A stretch of DNA of 64,000 bases. Source: Strobilurus pachycystidiatus. Taxonomy: Eukaryota; Basidiomycota; Agaricomycetes; Agaricales; Physalacriaceae. Below the pieces are notes generated by a model that made no database searches, was not told the DNA's origin, and saw nothing but the letters and a program-made list of their open reading frames with translations. Location of the stretch: the NCBI GenBank assembly GCA_019915135.1, contig JAHLMK010000008.1, positions 1,736,001-1,800,000 on the forward strand. Direction: 5' to 3'. Positions 23,105 to 35,457 of this stretch are shown here, piece by piece. Position numbers and translations under genes: made by a program. Each line of letters begins with the position of its first letter. Within the stretch, counting starts at the first letter, position 1.

Positions 23105-24667
23105 TCACTTAGAGTTCTCGTCTGCCGAGCCGTAGTGGTCAGTGAAGACTCCCCGGCTAAATTGACCGAAGGTAGTCGACTCGGAGAGAAGCTGGTCAGT
23201 GTCTGGTTGCATGAAGAGGGCAAAGGTTTCGCGAGAGGTGATGGAGATGTCTTTTCCGCTACCACCAACACGGACACTGATGTGATGATTTTGAGATGAT
23301 ATCGTGATTTGGAGAGAGCTGCAATCACATACCAATGAGGTGTCGCGCGGAGTTTGCCTCCCGTGGCGATCTCGAGCGCCTCTCCTGTTTGGAACGCAAG
23401 ACAATCTTGCGGGATTGAGACCTTGGTCAGGTCGCCACCGCGATTACGGATGTAGAGACCCGATGCCGGAGAGGGAGACGGCACTATTTTCGGTGAGGAA
23501 GATGGTGAATCAGAAGTTGGTTCGCGTAAAAACATGGCCTGAATGATATGAGAACTAGGATCAGAAACCGAGTCAAAAATTAGTCATTAGCACATACCGA
23601 GCACAAGCCAGTCAGTAGCGAATGGTCGAGGTGGAAGCCGCACCAGCTATCAACGGGCTCGTCATCCGCAGGGAGAGGCTCATCTGCGCTGGGAGGAAAA
23701 TAGTGCAAAAGGCGCGCTTTGGTGGTCTGAGAAGTGCTGATAAGCTTTGGGAGGGACAGTGTGGTATCGGAAAGTCGGGACAGAGCTAGGAATAAGGTGA
23801 GGGAGAGCTAAAGTGATTGTATATGGCTGGTACCGAAAGGCTGGCAGGCGCTGGCGAGTGCACATCCAGTATCGAATACGAAGCTGGAATATACAACTTA
23901 ACTCGGCCTGGATCTCGATGAAGGATCATGTACGGACCGACCGAGATTTTTGAAGGCCTCTTCGAAGCCTTCGACGCCCTTCTCGTTGGCGCTTGGCCCT
24001 ACCGTGTTCACGCGATCAGCGAAAGTCCCCCGTGGAGAAAAGATGCTCACAGATATTCGGCCTGTAATATTCTTTCCATTCTTCACGGTCTTGTTGTTCC
24101 ACGGACGGATGGTCGATGATCGGATTGGCGTAGTAGGAACCTTTCAATAGATCTATTTCCAAATCCTTCAGTCTGTATCCCTGGCAAATTATCGTAGATC
24201 AGAGCACACCGGGTCTCCCATTCATGATTTCCTATACAAAGAACACGTCAGAAGGTTTGGATCGCATCAGAAAGGACATCGAACCTTGCCATGAGACCAT
24301 CCAAAACTGCCAATGCATAGAGCTGAGCATGATATGTAGATTACAGCAAGAAAGGTGGCACCTGTAATTACTCTCCGGGTCGGTATACTTCTCCTGGGTG
24401 GCTTTGTCCAGCTTGGAGAAGTCATATGCCAACAAGAGGAGCCGTTCCCTGTATTCAGCGTACTGAGGTGGTAGATCCTTGACAACTATAATTCCCAAGC
24501 ATTCCGGTCCTGATCCAAACGCCTTATCTGTGAGATCTTTGATTAGAACCAGAAGTGTAGAAACAAGCCAATGCCATGCCAATAGAAGCCTCGAGTCTTT
24601 CAGGATATGAGATCAGGTCTGTGTACGAGACCAGAACAGCTCCTTCGGGGGTGTAGGTGATCGTCAT
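23105..24667 (-). CDS. 2-oxoglutarate/Fe(II)-dependent dioxygenase (isopenicillin N synthase-like)
   Basis: A cytosolic non-haem iron oxygenase of roughly 370 residues; the substrate is unknown. The N-terminal non-haem dioxygenase region reads KAFGSGPECLGIIVVKDLPP and the family block SFGWSHGKEIMNGRP then LKGSYYANPIIDHPS. Iron ligands are visible: HxD in CGFHLDHSLLTG (about 23.6 kb) and the distal His in GGKLRATPH (about 23.33 kb), followed by RETFALFMQPD with the 2OG-binding Arg. The start ATG at 24667 begins MTITYTPEGAVLVSYTDLIS. About six short introns join in frame, one of them only about 38 nt. The stop is at 23105. It converges on the sterol glucosyltransferase gene. Confidence 0.82.
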
Positions 24668-25029
24668 GTTCAAGAACGATCAAACGACCAACTGCCAACA
24701 GGAATACGAGGTGATCGAGGTCTACCAGGTTATCAATTTCCCCACATGGTGCTTTGTGTGATTCGCTTGGTAACCGAAACATGGCGTGGAACTGATCAGA
24801 AGCTATAGCAATCATAGGCAAGACCAAAGGCTATGTAGCGCGCGGGCATCTGTCCGAAGGATCCGGATGACTTACTCAAGAATGACATGCCACTTGATAT
24901 CTTTCTCTGGTCGTGACGGTCCATGATATGTATCTGAAATTCTTACTTACAGGCCTTGATGATTTACTCTAGAATCTTTACTGCGCGAAATCACTGATCA
25001 GGATTATATCAAAACGCAAAATTGTATCT
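24668..25029. other. Intergenic, upstream of dioxygenase gene
   Basis: A 362-bp gap between the dioxygenase start and the tRNA gene. It probably holds the promoter and 5' untranslated region of the dioxygenase. I see no further gene. Confidence 0.4.
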
Positions 25030-25113
25030 AGCCCACCGCGAGGGTCGAACTCGCAGCCTTCAGATCGCCTAGCCATAAGAGTCTGACGCTCTATCCGATT
25101 GAGCTAGGCGGGC
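25030..25113 (-). tRNA. tRNA-Lys(CUU) with a 10-nt intron
   Basis: The minus strand folds into a full cloverleaf. The acceptor stem pairs GCCCGCC with GGTGGGC with one G-U pair. The D arm is GCTC/GAGC, the anticodon stem TCAGA/TCTGA and the T arm GCGAG-TTCGACC-CTCGC. The loop reads CTCTTA, then an intron TGGCTAGGCG (25066-25075), then A. This places anticodon CTT at 34-36 with the intron after position 37, the canonical site for nuclear tRNA introns. The discriminator base is T, which is uncommon. CCA is not encoded. Confidence 0.93.
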
Positions 25114-25368
25114 GATGACAGAGTTGCTCAGCTGCAGACTGGATCATACGTACCCAAACTAAGAATGCCGGCCTTCAAACACCGTTCCTGGGTATGACAG
25201 TGCCCCCTACACCGCCGCCGGCGCCGCGCAAGTTTCACCTGTGGGAGAATATACAAATAGGCCTTGCCTTCCGACTAGAAAGGCATCTGACGACTCACGT
25301 TCCCTCCTCCTTCTTCCTTCCTCTCCCCTTCTTCATTTTCTGTCCAAACTCCTTTAATTACCCCAGCC

Positions 25369-27303
25369 ATGCGTAGTTTCGGCGCAGCCACTGCGCTTAT
25401 CTTTTCAGCAGCCTCCCTTCTCTCCTCTGTGGGCGCCATCTCGCAAATAAAACGTTCAGGAAAGTACCTCGTCGATGCGAGCGGGGACAGGTTTTACATC
25501 AAAGGCATTGCCTATCAGGAGCAAGGTGAGCAACGTTCGGGCTTCACCCGCCCACAGCGCTTAACCTTTCCGCAGGGGCGGTGGTCGAGAGCGATGACAA
25601 CGCCTTCGGAGAGCCTTCGAGCTTCTTCGACCCGCTCATCAATGCAGACGCTTGCAGTCGTGACCTACCAAAACTCCAAGAGCTTGGAGTGAACGTCCTC
25701 CGAGTGTACAGCGTCAACTCGAGCTTGGATCACGACGCATGCATGAAGACCTTCAGTGACGCTGGAATCTATACCATGTACGCCATTTCTTGCAGCCCGG
25801 CTATCATATCTCACACGCCCCAGTCTTGACCTTGCCCTCCCCACCAACGGGTCCATCGACCGCACGACTCCCGCGTGGTCGACGAACCTGATGGATCAAT
25901 ATCTGCGCACTATTGACACTTTCTCTAAATATGACAATGTTCTCGCGGTCAACGTCGGAAATGAGGTCGTGACATCAGACTCACTCCCAGCGGCGCCTTT
26001 CGTCAAGGCCGCAGCCCGAGACATCAAGGCCTACCTGTGAGTTTGAAACACTTCCTATACAGTCTATCGCCCGTCTTACGCGAACACGCAGCGCTTCAAA
26101 GAAGTCCGAGATTCTGGTCGGCTATGCGGCCATTGATGGCGCCTCGGATTTCCGTGTCCCTCTTGCCGAATTCTTCTCTTGCGACTCGGACGCTGTCGCG
26201 ATTGATATTTATGGCTTGAACGAATATGCTTGGTGTGGGGACTCCTCCTACGAAGATGCCTACGCTGGGATCGACAGTGACTATGCGGACTACAATGTTG
26301 TGGCTTGTAAGTTCTTTCTCCTTTTCCTCCCTGTCTGTTCTTGTTGTTGATTCATTACCATAGACTTCTCAGAATTTGGGTGTATATCTGTCCTCCCTCG
26401 TATCTGGACAGAGGTTGGAGCTCTCTTCTCCACGCCCATGACTGAGCACTGGAGTGGTGGTGTTGCGTTCTCTTACTTCCCAGCCGCCAGTGTTCAAGGG
26501 CAATTTGGGATGGTCAACATCTCCAGTGATGGCAAAACCGTCATCACTGGCACCGACTTCGACAATCTAAAGTCCGAGTATGGCCAGATTTCACCACCCA
26601 ACTCACCGACGTCTGGCACAGACACGTACCCGTCATGCCCGACCGATCTCAACGCCACTACGACCCTCCCTGGAACGCCGGATGAGAAAGCATGCAGCTG
26701 TCTCTTTGACGCCCTTGCTTGCCAATTTACACCCAGCACTGCCAACTACACTGACATTGTCGGGGAGCTCATAAACACGGCCTGTAGTTTGCTGGGTTCC
26801 GCTGGAGGTAGCTGCGATGACATTGCATCGGACGGTACGACTGGCACGTACGGAGTTCTGTCTGGCTGCGATCCCAGTAAGTGGCTTGATCATCTCTTCT
26901 TCCGCATAATTGACAAACTTCCTATGTAGCCGTCAAACTGTCGTATGCCATGAGCGAGTACTACGGGCTACAAAAGAACGACGAACAGGCTTGTAGCTTC
27001 GCCGGCAACGGCACCGTGAATAGTGCCGCCTCCACTGCCTCAGCCAAGTCTATCGCCTCGTCTTGTATCCCAAGCCCTGCCGCTACTTTCACGCCTTCTG
27101 CGCCGGCGGATCTCTCTAGTAGTTCCACCACCTCCGGAAGTGGTTCCGGCTCAAGCTCGGGTTCGGGCTCTGGATCCTCTGGGTCCTCGGGGGGCTCAAA
27201 TGACAACGGAGCCGTTGCGTTGATTGGCGACTCACGGGCGCTCGTTGGCATGGTCTCTGTGATGTTGATTGGTGCTGCTAGTGGAATTGTGACGCTTCTT
27301 TGA
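25369..27303 (+). CDS. GH72 1,3-beta-glucanosyltransferase (Gas/Gel/Phr family), GPI-anchored
   Basis: A cell-wall enzyme that cuts and re-joins beta-1,3-glucan chains at the outer face of the plasma membrane. It starts with a clear signal peptide (MRSFGAATALIFSAASLLSSVGA). The GH72 domain follows: RFYIKGIAYQEQG, LQELGVNVLRVYSV, the acid/base Glu in VNVGNEVV and the nucleophile Glu in FSEFGC. An X8/CBM43-like Cys-rich module follows (CSCLFDALACQF...CDDIASDG...CDP). A Ser/Gly-rich linker and a hydrophobic C-terminal tail (VSVMLIGAASGIVTLL) signal GPI attachment. About 540 residues, with around six introns. Domain order and length fit the Gas1-type subfamily. Confidence 0.93.
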
Positions 27304-27523
27304 GTTGGGCCGCTCGAGATGATGATGGACGTGATTGATTTATTTATGTTACACTCTCTGGACATTATACCAATACCGATACTTAGGACGTTATACAGAC
27401 TGCAGCATAATGTTTGTTCATCGAGTTGACGAAGCTACCAGTCGTGGGAATTGCTTACTCGAGTTGGACGGCGTGGGTTCGGGTGGGAAGTCTTTTTCCA
27501 ACTCCGTCTTTCTTTCTACCACG

Positions 27524-29224
27524 ATGTCATCTCCGGGTCCATTGGACGACGCTCAGGCGAACTGGCGCGTCGATGAGTCTATGCCGCATAGGGCCAGCGA
27601 AGACTCTAGCGGTCTCAACGATCATGCTGGGCAAGGCATAGATTCGTCGGACTACAAACGCGGTGGCTCAACGGATGGTCCGGCTCCTCCTAGCATAAAA
27701 GGCGACGGCGTTTTTCGCGAAAAGCAAGTCAAGGTGCTTAGGTTCTTTCTATTGCTTCCCAGCGCAGGCCAGAGGCAAAGACGATCAGGCAATAATGAAC
27801 GCCCCTACCTCTTGTTCGGTTTTGGCAGCCTGGCGACTCTTCGCTGATATGAAGCCTCTACTTGACTCTTATCATCAAAGTCTCTGGCTTTTCTTTCTTC
27901 TTGGGGCTGCGCCATCACACTTTTATCCCCCCAATATGTCTCTGAGCTGGGTGTTTACTTCTTGCTGTCTAGCCGAACAAAGTCTACATTGGTGGTCTGC
28001 CTGAGAACACTCGTCAAGAGGATCTTCAGAACTGCTTTGGAAAGATTGGAAGCATTGTCAACATCGAACTCAAGTATGTGGTTTCCGCTGTCATTGTTCT
28101 GTTGCTCAATGTTGTGATTTAGAATTGGCTACGGTTTTGTGGTACGTTCTCGTGCTTTGACGCTTGATATATGCTAAGGGAGAGATAGGAATTCGACAGT
28201 CGAGATGCTGCTGAAGAAAGTGTCAACAAGTACAATGAAGGATACTTCATGGGTAACAAAATTCGCGTGGAACTCTCGCATGGAGGCGGTAGAACAGCGA
28301 AGTACTCTAGCGATCCTGGGGCTTGTTTCCGATGTGGCCAGTTGGGTCATTGGGCGAGGTATGTCGCTGTCTTTTTTCGCATGGAAGTCAGCCCTTGTAA
28401 CTTTGAAGTTCAAGGGAATGTCCGATAGCTGGACCGTGAGTGGCGTTCCCACGAAAGCTTTGTCGTTGCTAAATCTCAAACAAGACCTCCCCCAAGGCGT
28501 AACGAACCACCTCTTATTGACCGCATTCAGCGTGACCATATGCCAGTCCGAGATGCACGTTATGACTATCCTCCCCAAGGGCGTGACTATCGACGCCCAC
28601 CCTCTCCGGGACCTCCGGGACCATTGAGAGACTATCGGGACTATGGGCCGCCACCGAGCCGCTACGATGATTACAGACGGCCCCCTCCCATGGCGGAGAG
28701 AGACAGATATGGTCCCTCCGATAGAGGACGCTATGATTACCGCTCTGGCCCCCCTGCACCGCCCCACCCTGCATACGAGCGCTATGATAGGAGGGCAGAG
28801 AGATATCCTGCTTACGGACCTCCAGGCGGCAGACCTCGTACACCTCCCCGCTATCGTGAAGAACTGGACCGACCGGTGCCTCGGTATGTTGTACAGAACT
28901 TCCCGCTGATCGTTGTTCATACTTGATCTACTAGCGACTATCCTGACTACCGTGGGCGCCCTATGACTCCTCCTCGTTATCCAGAGTATCCGACAAGAGG
29001 CGCAAGCCCAGATGCTCGTTTTAGGTCTGTTACTCTAACCCCAATCCATTCGACTTGGCTCAAACCTGCGTAGGCGTCGCTCGGAAAGTCCCGCTGGTCG
29101 CTCTGCTGCTGCTGCTGGCTATGAGTATGCTCCGCCTGACTCGAACTATCCGGCCACACCTCCTGGGCCCCCGCCAGCCGCTCGCCGCGACTACCCTCCT
29201 CGAGGCTATGTTGACAGGAGATGA
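27524..29224 (+). CDS. RRM plus CCHC zinc-knuckle RNA-binding protein, RS/RGG-like tail
   Basis: An SR-like nuclear RNA-binding protein, probably in pre-mRNA splicing or mRNA maturation. The N-terminus (MSSPGPLDDAQANWRVDES) is disordered. One RRM follows, with RNP2 KVYIGGLPENTRQEDLQ and an RNP1 segment IGYGFVEF spread over short exons (27.97-28.26 kb). A CCHC knuckle starts CFRCGQLGHWAR. The tail is rich in Arg, Tyr, Asp and Pro (repeats such as YDYPPQGRDYRRPPSP) and ends near YVDRR with a TGA at 29222-29224. The architecture resembles RSZ-type SR proteins. About 370-400 residues. The specific orthologue is not determined. Confidence 0.8.
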
Positions 29225-29550
29225 AATATCAGATGCTGCTTGACTGTTCTAATCTGCGTCCAGTCTAATCTATAACTGACTAGGCTATGCTGGCTTTCGC
29301 CTGTCTTGACTTGTGACCGTTGGCCAGCACATGCTTAGAACAACTGCTATCAACGTTCCTTCTTTCTTCCCCTTATCTATACATTCCGTCTACCCATTGT
29401 TGGCGTGTGTTATGTATGCAGAAATATCTAGTTCTATCCATCATATATATATGAATCTTTCCTGTTGAGTTTGATCAGAGAATAAGACACATCATATTAA
29501 TAGCCATCTTCGGAGTGATCGCCACCACGAGCACTCCTTAGGCACTTTCC
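29225..29550. other. Intergenic between two plus-strand genes
   Basis: A 326-bp gap holding the 3' untranslated region of the RNA-binding protein gene and the promoter of the RhoGAP gene. I see no further gene. Confidence 0.5.
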
Positions 29551-32422
29551 ATGATGGCGGCCAATGATCCTCCCGCATCATCGAGGCCGTCTACTTCGTC
29601 GCAGAGGCCATCGTCAACAGATCCGGTTCAATTATTCGACGCGCATCTACATGTCTTGACGGATTCTTATCTTGGATTCTTCAACGAGAGGCATGTGAAC
29701 ATCTTCATTGCAAATGCAGCATAATGATCTTTTTTTCTCAGGAAACGAATAGAGGACCTATAGTAAGGCGCTTCTGCTGCTCAATCACGCCTCTAAGACA
29801 GCGACAGCATCGTGGGGCTCGAGAAACTGCACGCGCACATTAGCAAGGTTGATGCCGCTCTTGATGCACACAAGGACTTGAGTACGACACGAAGTGCGTG
29901 GAATGAAGTAAGGGATAACGTTGAACGTGGTGCGTGGCTCGAGTTGACTTTCTGTGCTCTATCAACCTCTTCCTTACAGAGACTCAGGCTCGGAAGGCGT
30001 TTGTGGCAACCTTGGGTGTGGACGTCATCAATCCTCTGGTTGCAGTGAAGGTGCGCATGATCGCTATTCGGCGCGCAATACCAACAACAGCTGTGCGCAG
30101 GAAACGCAGGAACGTACGCGAAAGCGAGTCAAGGAAGATTTCAAAGAGTCTTCCTTGGCGTATAACGATTATTTGGAAGGAACGCTTCCCAAGCTCAAGT
30201 CGCGCTATACGAAGAAGTTTGCAGAAGTCGAGGTGCGAGTCGTATCGCCTCCTCCTCCTCTGTTGTCGCCTCACGTATTAGCAGGAGCAAAAACAGGCAG
30301 CTTTAGCTCCGCCCGCCACAATGCCTCAGTCCCCAATGCCGACAGAGTCCTCAAATCCCTCAGCTCAATACAAGCCATACCCAGCACCCATGCGCCCCGT
30401 GGTAACATCTCCGCAGCCATTGCGGGCACTGGATAGGCGTCCGTCCGGCAGTGCGCCCTCTGGTCGTAATCGCTCGCCATCCTCATCCACAGCCTTTTCC
30501 GATCTGGCTCATCAAGGTTCTTAGCCACAGCATCTTGGCATCATCATTACTCACCTTTTGTAGGGAAGCGGCAACTCAACACACTGATAGGCTTTCTTGA
30601 CAAGAGTGCGAGCGTGAAGGACTCTCTCGGCAATCGAGAAAACCAGGCATTGCGAACGGTCCGTGCCAAACGAGAACTTGAAGAAGCAGGCCAGTAGCAG
30701 CCTGATTGATGTCCTGATGGTCCCTTGACATTCAAACAGATAAGGACTACCGTAAGGGTGTTCATTGGCTTGAGACTCTACGCCTCCGCCGCGCCAAGAT
30801 CCTGGATAGCGGTTACAATGTATGCTTTTGATTCTCGTTCAATCAGCAATTCTGACGTTTCCGTAGTCCTTCGCAGAATTCATACAAGAGTCGTCCCGAG
30901 TTGTAAAGAAAGCCCTCGAGAAGTACACGGATAATATGGCGTATGTCCATTCTTTCTTTGCCGAACATCAATTGATCGGGCACTCAGAGCTACGACTACC
31001 TCCCAAACACAATTCTACAGTCATGTGCGCCAGGTGGTTGATAAGATATCTCCAGAAAAGGACTTCGCCAGAGTCATGGCCACCACATATAATTCTCAAG
31101 CCGCTTTCAGACCAGAGCCCGTCCTTTACTATAATGGAACGGTCGGCGAATGCAAAGACTTGATCTTTGGTTTCAGTCTCATGGATTATGCCATGTCTAA
31201 GAATCTACCTGAAGGCGATATACCGAAGATTGCGAGGATATGCATTGCGGAGATCGATTTCAGAGGTTTGGAGGCGGAAGGAATCTATCGAGTACGTTGT
31301 CACGTCTGACCAAGCTGCCCTGTATTCACCGATCTTTCCAGGTCTCCGGTCGGCATGCCGTTGTGCAAATAGTATGTGCGATGAAAGTTATCAATAGTAT
31401 AGTCGTGAACGACAGCGTCTAGATGCAACGCGAGATCGAGAAGGACGAAGACGCTTTCAGGTTTTACCAGCAGCATGATGTATACGCTGTCGCATCTCTT
31501 CTCAAAGTGAGAGTACGCTTTCCCGTTGATCGACATAGATGTTAACATGTGCTGCAGCTATATCTACGCGAGTTACCAGAACCCATCTTCAAGTTTTCCC
31601 TACAAGACCGAATACAACACACCGAGGATTTCGGTATGTACGAACACCTTTCATTCTACGCGTCTCATCATCGTGTCTTCTTAGCCGAGCATCAGTCAAA
31701 TAACTTTGCTCTCCTGCGGGCGAAGATGCGGCGACTCCCACCCGTTCATCAGGCGACTCTCAAGGCTCTCGTTGAACACCTTGCACGCGTTGTTGCATTC
31801 AGCGACAAAAACAAGATGGACGCGAAGAATCTTGCTATCGTATTTGGAGGTGTCATTTTTGGCGACGACGAAATGCCCAAAGGAGGAGACCTGTTGAACG
31901 TGCAAAACTGGAAGGTAGGCGTTAACTCTTGGATGCTATCTCTAATTGTGACCACCAATTTCGTAGGATACCCTGATGGAGGATCTCATCATGAACGCTC
32001 ATGTACTTTTCGACGACGCCAAACAGTCAGCACCGCTACCTCCTACACCAGCAGGTGGCGAGGAAGCTCCAAAATACTCGTATGGCTCGAAGAATACCAA
32101 GTTCACCTTGCCTGCTCCTCTTCCTTTATCGCCAAATTTGCCTTCATCGACGGAAGACTTCACACCTAGGCTTCCACCTCGTCCCGCAAACAGTATACAC
32201 CCATCTCTACGATCAGGACAGCCATCTCCCACCAAGGACAGGATGGAAACCCTTCCCAAGCCACCTCGATCGCCGACCAAACCGACGTGGGACGAGCCTG
32301 GTGTTGGCCGCATGAATCCTCACACAGAACCTGCTGACAATGATGCCTATCATATGATGGCATCCGAGCCGTCACCGCCTCACAGTGCTCAAGCTGCAGC
32401 ACAACAAGAGTTTATGCCATGA
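29551..32422 (+). CDS. F-BAR and RhoGAP domain protein (Rgd1-like)
   Basis: A GTPase-activating protein for Rho-family GTPases, recruited to curved plasma membrane by its F-BAR module and acting in polarity and actin control. The F-BAR region starts with LFDAHLHVLTDSYLGFFNER (about 29.63 kb) and continues through coiled-coil segments to WLETLRLRRAKILDSGYNSF. The RhoGAP domain (31.2-31.95 kb) has the arginine finger in GLEAEGIYRVSG, then LLKLYLRELPEPIFKF and KNLAIVFGGVIFG. The C-terminal tail is Pro-rich with SH3-ligand-like PLPPTP and RLPPRP motifs. MMAANDPPAS at 29551 is the likely start. About 690 residues and a dozen introns. Confidence 0.85.
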
Positions 32423-32723
32423 TGAAAGAACCGTACGTGTTGTGTTGGTGTAACTTTATCTACGAGTCGTCTTATGATTGGTGTTCTTTCCTCTAAGTCC
32501 TGTGTACGATTACGATTACTATACCATGTACATGTTGTAGTCTGTAGTACTGCTACTTTTCCCGTCATCCACGTTCTCAGCTTTTCCCAATGTATCTACT
32601 TACAAAGAATTGAAATTCGATTATTACGCAGTGACAGTGCCCACGCGATGTGACAGCTTGACTCTTGAGGTTGACTTTCATCAGGGTCAAGGCATCTCGC
32701 GTCTCTTTCCATTCATCTTTGTC
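32423..32723. other. Intergenic between RhoGAP and PIF1 genes
   Basis: A 301-bp gap expected to hold a 3' untranslated region and the PIF1-fusion promoter. No gene is seen. Confidence 0.5.
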
Positions 32724-35333
32724 ATGCCAAAGGTCAAGTTCTTTGCCGTTTGTGTAGGCAGGGAGGGCCCTCAAATCTACGAGACATGGGCAGAGGTGAG
32801 TGACTTCAAAGCTCTTTCTCGCACGTTGAAGTTGACCCTCGACTTGAACAGTGCGACAAGAACGTTTGTCCCAACCGTCCTCATATAAGTATGGGACTGA
32901 TCCAGCTTTCAGGTGACGCGATATCCCGGCGCCAAGCACAAAAGTTTTCCGACGCGCCTTCAAGCGCAGGCTTACCTCGGTACGCGATTCGCGTCCATTA
33001 CAACGCGGCTTCGTCCAATGCATTCGCAGACAGTAATCGCGCCCACTCTCGTCCACGTCAGACTCCTCCGGTTCCCCCTTCCGAAGTCATCGTCATCTCA
33101 GACTCGGAGTCAGAAGCACCCGCCGCCCAGAAGGCCAGAAAGGCTCGGACACCGTCAAAGCGACCTCCCGTGTATCAAGACGACAGTGACGACACCGACA
33201 TGGAGATTCAAATCATTGGGCCACCACAGCCAGCGAAGACTACCGACTTGGTACCACCTGAATCTACGAAGATCTCGTTGTCTTCCGAGCAACAGGGAGT
33301 TCTGGATCGCGTTATGAGGGGCGACAACGTGTTCTTCACCGGAGCAGCTGGTATACACAATCTCTGTGCCGCATATACTGTTACTGACCCATCTCAGGCA
33401 CTGGAAAATCAATCCTCCTGAAAGAGATCATCAAGGCCCTACGCGCTGCAAATAAGGACACTGCAGTCACGGCATCTACAGGCATTGCTTCTGTCGCCAT
33501 AGGCGGCAGTACCTTGCACTCATGGGCCGGTATTGGCTTGGGCAAGGAACCTGCTCAGAAGTTGGCGGGAAAGATCATGGGGCTGAAAGGACAGCCACTC
33601 AAGCGATGGAGAAAGGTTCAGACTCTTATCATCGACGAAAGTATGGGTATCAGAAATCTCCTGATCGGCAGTGCTGAATGCTCTACGACTAGTTTCAATG
33701 ATAGATGGGTCTTTGCTCGACAAACTGGTCGGTCGTACTCTCAAACATATCTCATCTGCTTACAATATATCAGGACGAAATTGGTAGACGCATACGAGGC
33801 ACCGACGTGGCTTTCGGTGGAATACAAGTAACTGTTGTTCCATTTCACAAGGCTGGTACTAAGTCGTGGATCAGCTCGTCCTATCTGGAGATTTCTGTCA
33901 GCTGCCACCCGTCCCACAAACGGGAGAGAATAATAAGCCAATACCTCCTACGTTTGCTTTCGATGCAAAATGCTGGAGTAGATGTGTTGGTGCTCCTATC
34001 ACTTTAACCCGAGTCTTTCGACAGAAAGATCAAGGTGAAGCTTTGTTGCTCGTATTGGCTTCTCACTCCTCGCTCATCATACTGTCAGTTTTCATCGATA
34101 TGCTCAATGCAATGCGTTTCGGAGAACTGTCGCCAGAAGCTACCCGGACGTTCCGCGCATTGTCTCGTACTTTGACATATAACGATGGTATTGATGCTAC
34201 GGAAATGTAAGGTTCCGCTTTCGAGCACACTTTGCTCAAGTTATTGATTTTTTCCAGCTTTGCGTTACGTCATGAGGTGGCCACCGCTAATGCGACACGC
34301 TTGAGGAACCTGAGAGGCGAATCCCACCACTATCGTGCCTGCGATACAGCAGGCTTGAATGCTGATGGACGGCCGATCCATCCTGAACTATTGCCAAAAC
34401 TATTGGAACGCTTGATTGTCCCAAGGTATTCGCTTTTGTTGGTACTAGACATGACGATGGCTTACCAACGCATCACAGTGAGATTACGCTAAAGGTATTT
34501 TGTCCACTTTCGAATGCTCGAATTAAAGCCTCACTTAATGTCAGGTTGGCGCTCAAGTTATGCTTGTTAAGGTCTACGATTTTCTGTTCATGTCTATATG
34601 CTCTACTAACAGGTTTCAGAACCTCGAACAAGGTCATTTGGTGAATGGCTCGGTCGGCAAAGTGATCGACTTCGTAACTTCGGGAGAAGCACAAGACGCA
34701 CATCTAGAATTCGGCACTACTTCTAGCGGAAAAGACGATCCAACCGACAATGGACGACCTCCGTCACTCGCGCAGAAATTGGCCTCCGCACGGAAGTGGC
34801 CAGCCGAGCAGAAATGGCCAGTCGTGGAGTTCGTTGACAACGGGCGAAAGCTGGTCTGCGTACCTCAAGACTTCACGGTGGAAAATTACAAGGGTGAAGT
34901 CGAAGCGAAGAGAGACACGGTAAGATTTGTCGAACCCGTTGATGCACATGCTGAAATCCTGTGAAGTTGCCTTTGATCTTAGCGTGGGCGCTAAGCGTGC
35001 ACAAGTCGCAAGGGCAAACACTCAAGCGTGTCAAAGTCGACCTTCTGAGTACGTTTGAAAAAGGTCAAGGTGAGTTACAAGAGTGGTCAGAAGACTTGCC
35101 TTTATGCTGAGAAACTTTTGCAGCATATGTTGCTCTGTCGCGAGCTACAACAATGGACACGCTTCAAGTCCTGAATTTCGACCCGACAAAGTACGTCCTT
35201 AGCCGTTTCCACTCGACGCTTTGTGTGACCTTTCCGCAGGGTGGTGGCACACCCTCGTGTTATCGAGTGGGCCAGAGGCCATAAGACTCATGAAGTCGAC
35301 GATGGCGAGGAATATTTTGAGATGTCTGACTGA
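32724..35333 (+). CDS. PIF1-family DNA helicase with an N-terminal RNase H1-type hybrid-binding domain
   Basis: A 5'-3' helicase of the Pif1 family, which unwinds forked DNA, G-quadruplexes and DNA-RNA hybrids. The N-terminus is a caulimovirus-viroplasmin/RNase H1 N-terminal domain: [20 protein letters not shown] splices through CDKN to [22 protein letters not shown]. An acidic SUMO-interacting-like segment ([13 protein letters not shown]) follows, then the helicase core: Walker A GAAGTGKS, motif Ia [13 protein letters not shown], Walker B LIIDEISM (across an intron), [20 protein letters not shown], and the C-terminal [11 protein letters not shown] and YVALSRAT. About 620 residues with around 14 introns. 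No RNase H catalytic domain is present. Joins between the two domains are in frame. Confidence 0.86.
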
Positions 35334-35457
35334 CCGACGACTTGAGAGCATTCAGCATGACAATCCGGACTACATATACGTACAACTTTACTGCAAACAT
35401 TATGATTTATATACTGTACGAAAGATCTTACCATTACACCGGCGACCGTTGCAAGTG

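Noticed and set aside
31999..32313. Minus-strand ORF in the RhoGAP tail and similar antisense ORFs over other coding exons
   Set aside because: They are antisense shadows of Pro/Ser-rich or GC-rich exons and show no conserved motif.
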